NCBI RefSeq assembly: GCF_013201825.1
Contig: NZ_CP053836.1
Span: 1,984,001 to 2,048,000 of the forward strand
Source of the DNA: Halarcobacter ebronensis
GTDB taxonomy: Bacteria; Campylobacterota; Campylobacteria; Campylobacterales; Arcobacteraceae
Length of the DNA stretch: 64,000 nucleotides
Direction of reading: 5' to 3'
Positions 62,982 through 64,000 of the stretch are shown one piece after another. The notes under the pieces were generated by a model. The model was not told where the DNA came from, searched no databases, and saw only the letters and a program-made list of their open reading frames with translations. Positions within the stretch are counted from its first letter, which is position 1. Each line of letters opens with the position of its first letter. A program made the translations under genes and the position numbers.

Positions 62982-63815
62982 ATGAAAAAGCGTTATGTAA
63001 TTTTTTTGATTTTACTAATGAGTTCAACTCATATTTATGCTTTTACATGGGACGAGTGTATTGAAAAATATGAAAAGGCAAGAGAGTTTAATGACTATAC
63101 AAGATTGTCATATATCTATTTAAAATCGACAAAAAATTGTTTAGTCAAATTTAGAAATTTTTTAATACAAAATCCAGACCCAGAATTTACTGTAAAAGCA
63201 ATGAGCGACAATATCATTTTGCTTGAAAAGTATATGAATAATTTAATACCTAACTACTCTTTTCCAAAAAATAGTTTAGAACAAATACCGAAATATTTGG
63301 AGATGAACTCTTCAAAACCAATTTTAAATAAAGAGTATAACTATTTTGTAAAGTTTGATAAGAGTTGCAATGGAGTCCATGCAAAAAATAGAATCTATAC
63401 AGCAAAACATTGTAATATAAAAGAGTCAAAAAACCTTCATTTTGATTTAAACTATATAGAGACAAAAGATAGTTCAAAACTAAAAGTTGCAAAACTTAAC
63501 TTAAATAAAAAAGGGGTTTTTAAATACTACTCAATGTCAAAAGAGGGAATGTTTTATGATGTTCTTTTAGAGGAAAAAAATTGTAAATTTTATAAAGTTA
63601 AAAACAACCCAACAGGGATCAATCTAAGCCTTGATTTAGCAGATTTAAATAAAAAAGATGAGATCAGAAGCACTTGTTTGGCAATTCCATCAAATAGTGG
63701 TGGTGGAGTTTTCCAAGATGGTAAACTTGTTGCTATTATCTCTAAAACTGTTTTTAGTAAAGAGAAATTTTTATATAGTATTGTTGAACCAATTTTAGAA
63801 GTTGATGAACAATAA
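62982..63815 (+). CDS. Secreted trypsin-like (S1 fold) serine protease homologue
   Basis: This 277-residue protein has a signal peptide (cleavage after YAF region, about residue 20) and an N-terminal helical part of about 90 residues. The C-terminal half has the elements of a trypsin-like protease: His143 in IYTAKHC, a candidate Asp193 in FYDVLLEE and Ser239 in PSNSGGGVFQDG. Several Cys could form disulfides. It is divergent from known families by eye; activity is likely since the triad is kept, but unproven. The promoter lies 8 nt before the ATG. Confidence 0.65.
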   Translation: MKKRYVIFLILLMSSTHIYAFTWDECIEKYEKAREFNDYTRLSYIYLKSTKNCLVKFRNFLIQNPDPEFTVKAMSDNIILLEKYMNNLIPNYSFPKNSLEQIPKYLEMNSSKPILNKEYNYFVKFDKSCNGVHAKNRIYTAKHCNIKESKNLHFDLNYIETKDSSKLKVAKLNLNKKGVFKYYSMSKEGMFYDVLLEEKNCKFYKVKNNPTGINLSLDLADLNKKDEIRSTCLAIPSNSGGGVFQDGKLVAIISKTVFSKEKFLYSIVEPILEVDEQ

Positions 63816-63924
63816 AATATAAATAGAGTTCTCCTCACTTCCTAATCTAACACAAAGCCTATAATATAAGCTCAAATTTGATAAAATTCAAACCAATAAG
63901 AGTTAGAAAAAAGGTTTAATAATA

Positions 63925-64000
63925 ATGAGTGAAAACAAAGATTTTTTACGTGTAATAGTTGAAGAGGATATAAAAAAAGGTACTTATAAAGAGATTGTTA
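63925..64000 (+). CDS. glnS: Glutamyl/glutaminyl-tRNA synthetase, N-terminal start (cut by window edge)
   Basis: Only 25 codons are inside the window. The translation MSENKDFLRVIVEEDIKKGT followed by YKEIV fits the start of glutaminyl-tRNA synthetase, where FIR.I..EDL..GK...V.TRFPPEPNG is typical. The HIGH motif would lie outside. An AAAAGG ribosome binding site lies about 10 nt upstream. A related synthetase cannot be fully excluded from so few residues. Confidence 0.65.
   Translation, partial: MSENKDFLRVIVEEDIKKGTYKEIV

Overview
The window is AT-rich (roughly 30% G+C by eye), with short intergenic gaps and many genes joined by 1-4 nt stop/start overlaps. Gene content and order point to a Campylobacterota chromosome, most likely Arcobacter or a close relative (Arcobacteraceae). 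The evidence is the run M16 protease, dapA, short-chain reductase, pgsA, the oorDABC 2-oxoglutarate:acceptor oxidoreductase, a NavAb-type one-domain ion channel, and chemoreceptors with a near-identical signalling tip. No tRNA, rRNA, CRISPR array, insertion sequence or prophage was recognised, and no gene-free gap exceeds 300 nt.

Layout. 1-4995: one tight plus-strand operon (M16 protease C-terminus, truncated globin, dapA, FabL-like reductase, pgsA, rseP, yggS). 5082-6839: a leucine-rich-repeat protein of a kind seen in phages, plus a small partner. 6906-10058: minus-strand trpC, TPR lipoprotein, YkgJ-type protein and methyltransferase. 10344-13205: oorDABC. 13240-15844: minus-strand alarmone-hydrolase-like HD protein, DnaQ-like exonuclease, trpF, rpe. 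15943-16929: pldA. 17083-21032: a periplasmic molybdenum hydroxylase (iorAB type) with its maturation genes xdhC and a mobA/mocA-like transferase. 21224-25515: Nudix hydrolase, unknown protein, two-component system, degenerate class II aldolase, yajQ. 25606-31738: nucleobase uptake and salvage (uraA/upp; a purine permease with a phosphoribosyltransferase) around a voltage-gated-type cation channel. 31850-41023: DUF89 protein, PLP transaminase, AraC-type regulator, two chemoreceptors, aat, a methyltransferase.

41237-50681 is the most distinctive locus. It holds allophanate hydrolase (atzF), a Tat-exported family 5 binding protein, two permeases, a fused double ATPase, then a response regulator and a CHASE-domain histidine kinase. 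This looks like sensing, import and final hydrolysis of a urea-derived nitrogen compound, but no urea carboxylase, biuret hydrolase or cyanuric acid hydrolase lies in the window. Next come an unknown gene under a canonical CIRCE (HrcA) operator (50710-51342), a complete nikABCDE-type nickel importer with an acetyltransferase (51562-56927), and a double-SBP diguanylate cyclase (57100-59247).

59254-64000: CpdA-like phosphoesterase, TatD-like remnant, cytochrome c, peroxiredoxin and thioredoxin pair, LysE exporter, a secreted trypsin-like protein and the start of glnS.

The leads most worth following are the CIRCE-controlled unknown protein, the atzF/ABC/two-component locus, the channel with a TFEDWTD selectivity filter, the FabL-like reductase with a Tyr-x6-Lys active site, the open membrane-peptide frame directly after the mobA-like stop codon, and several apparently leaderless start sites.
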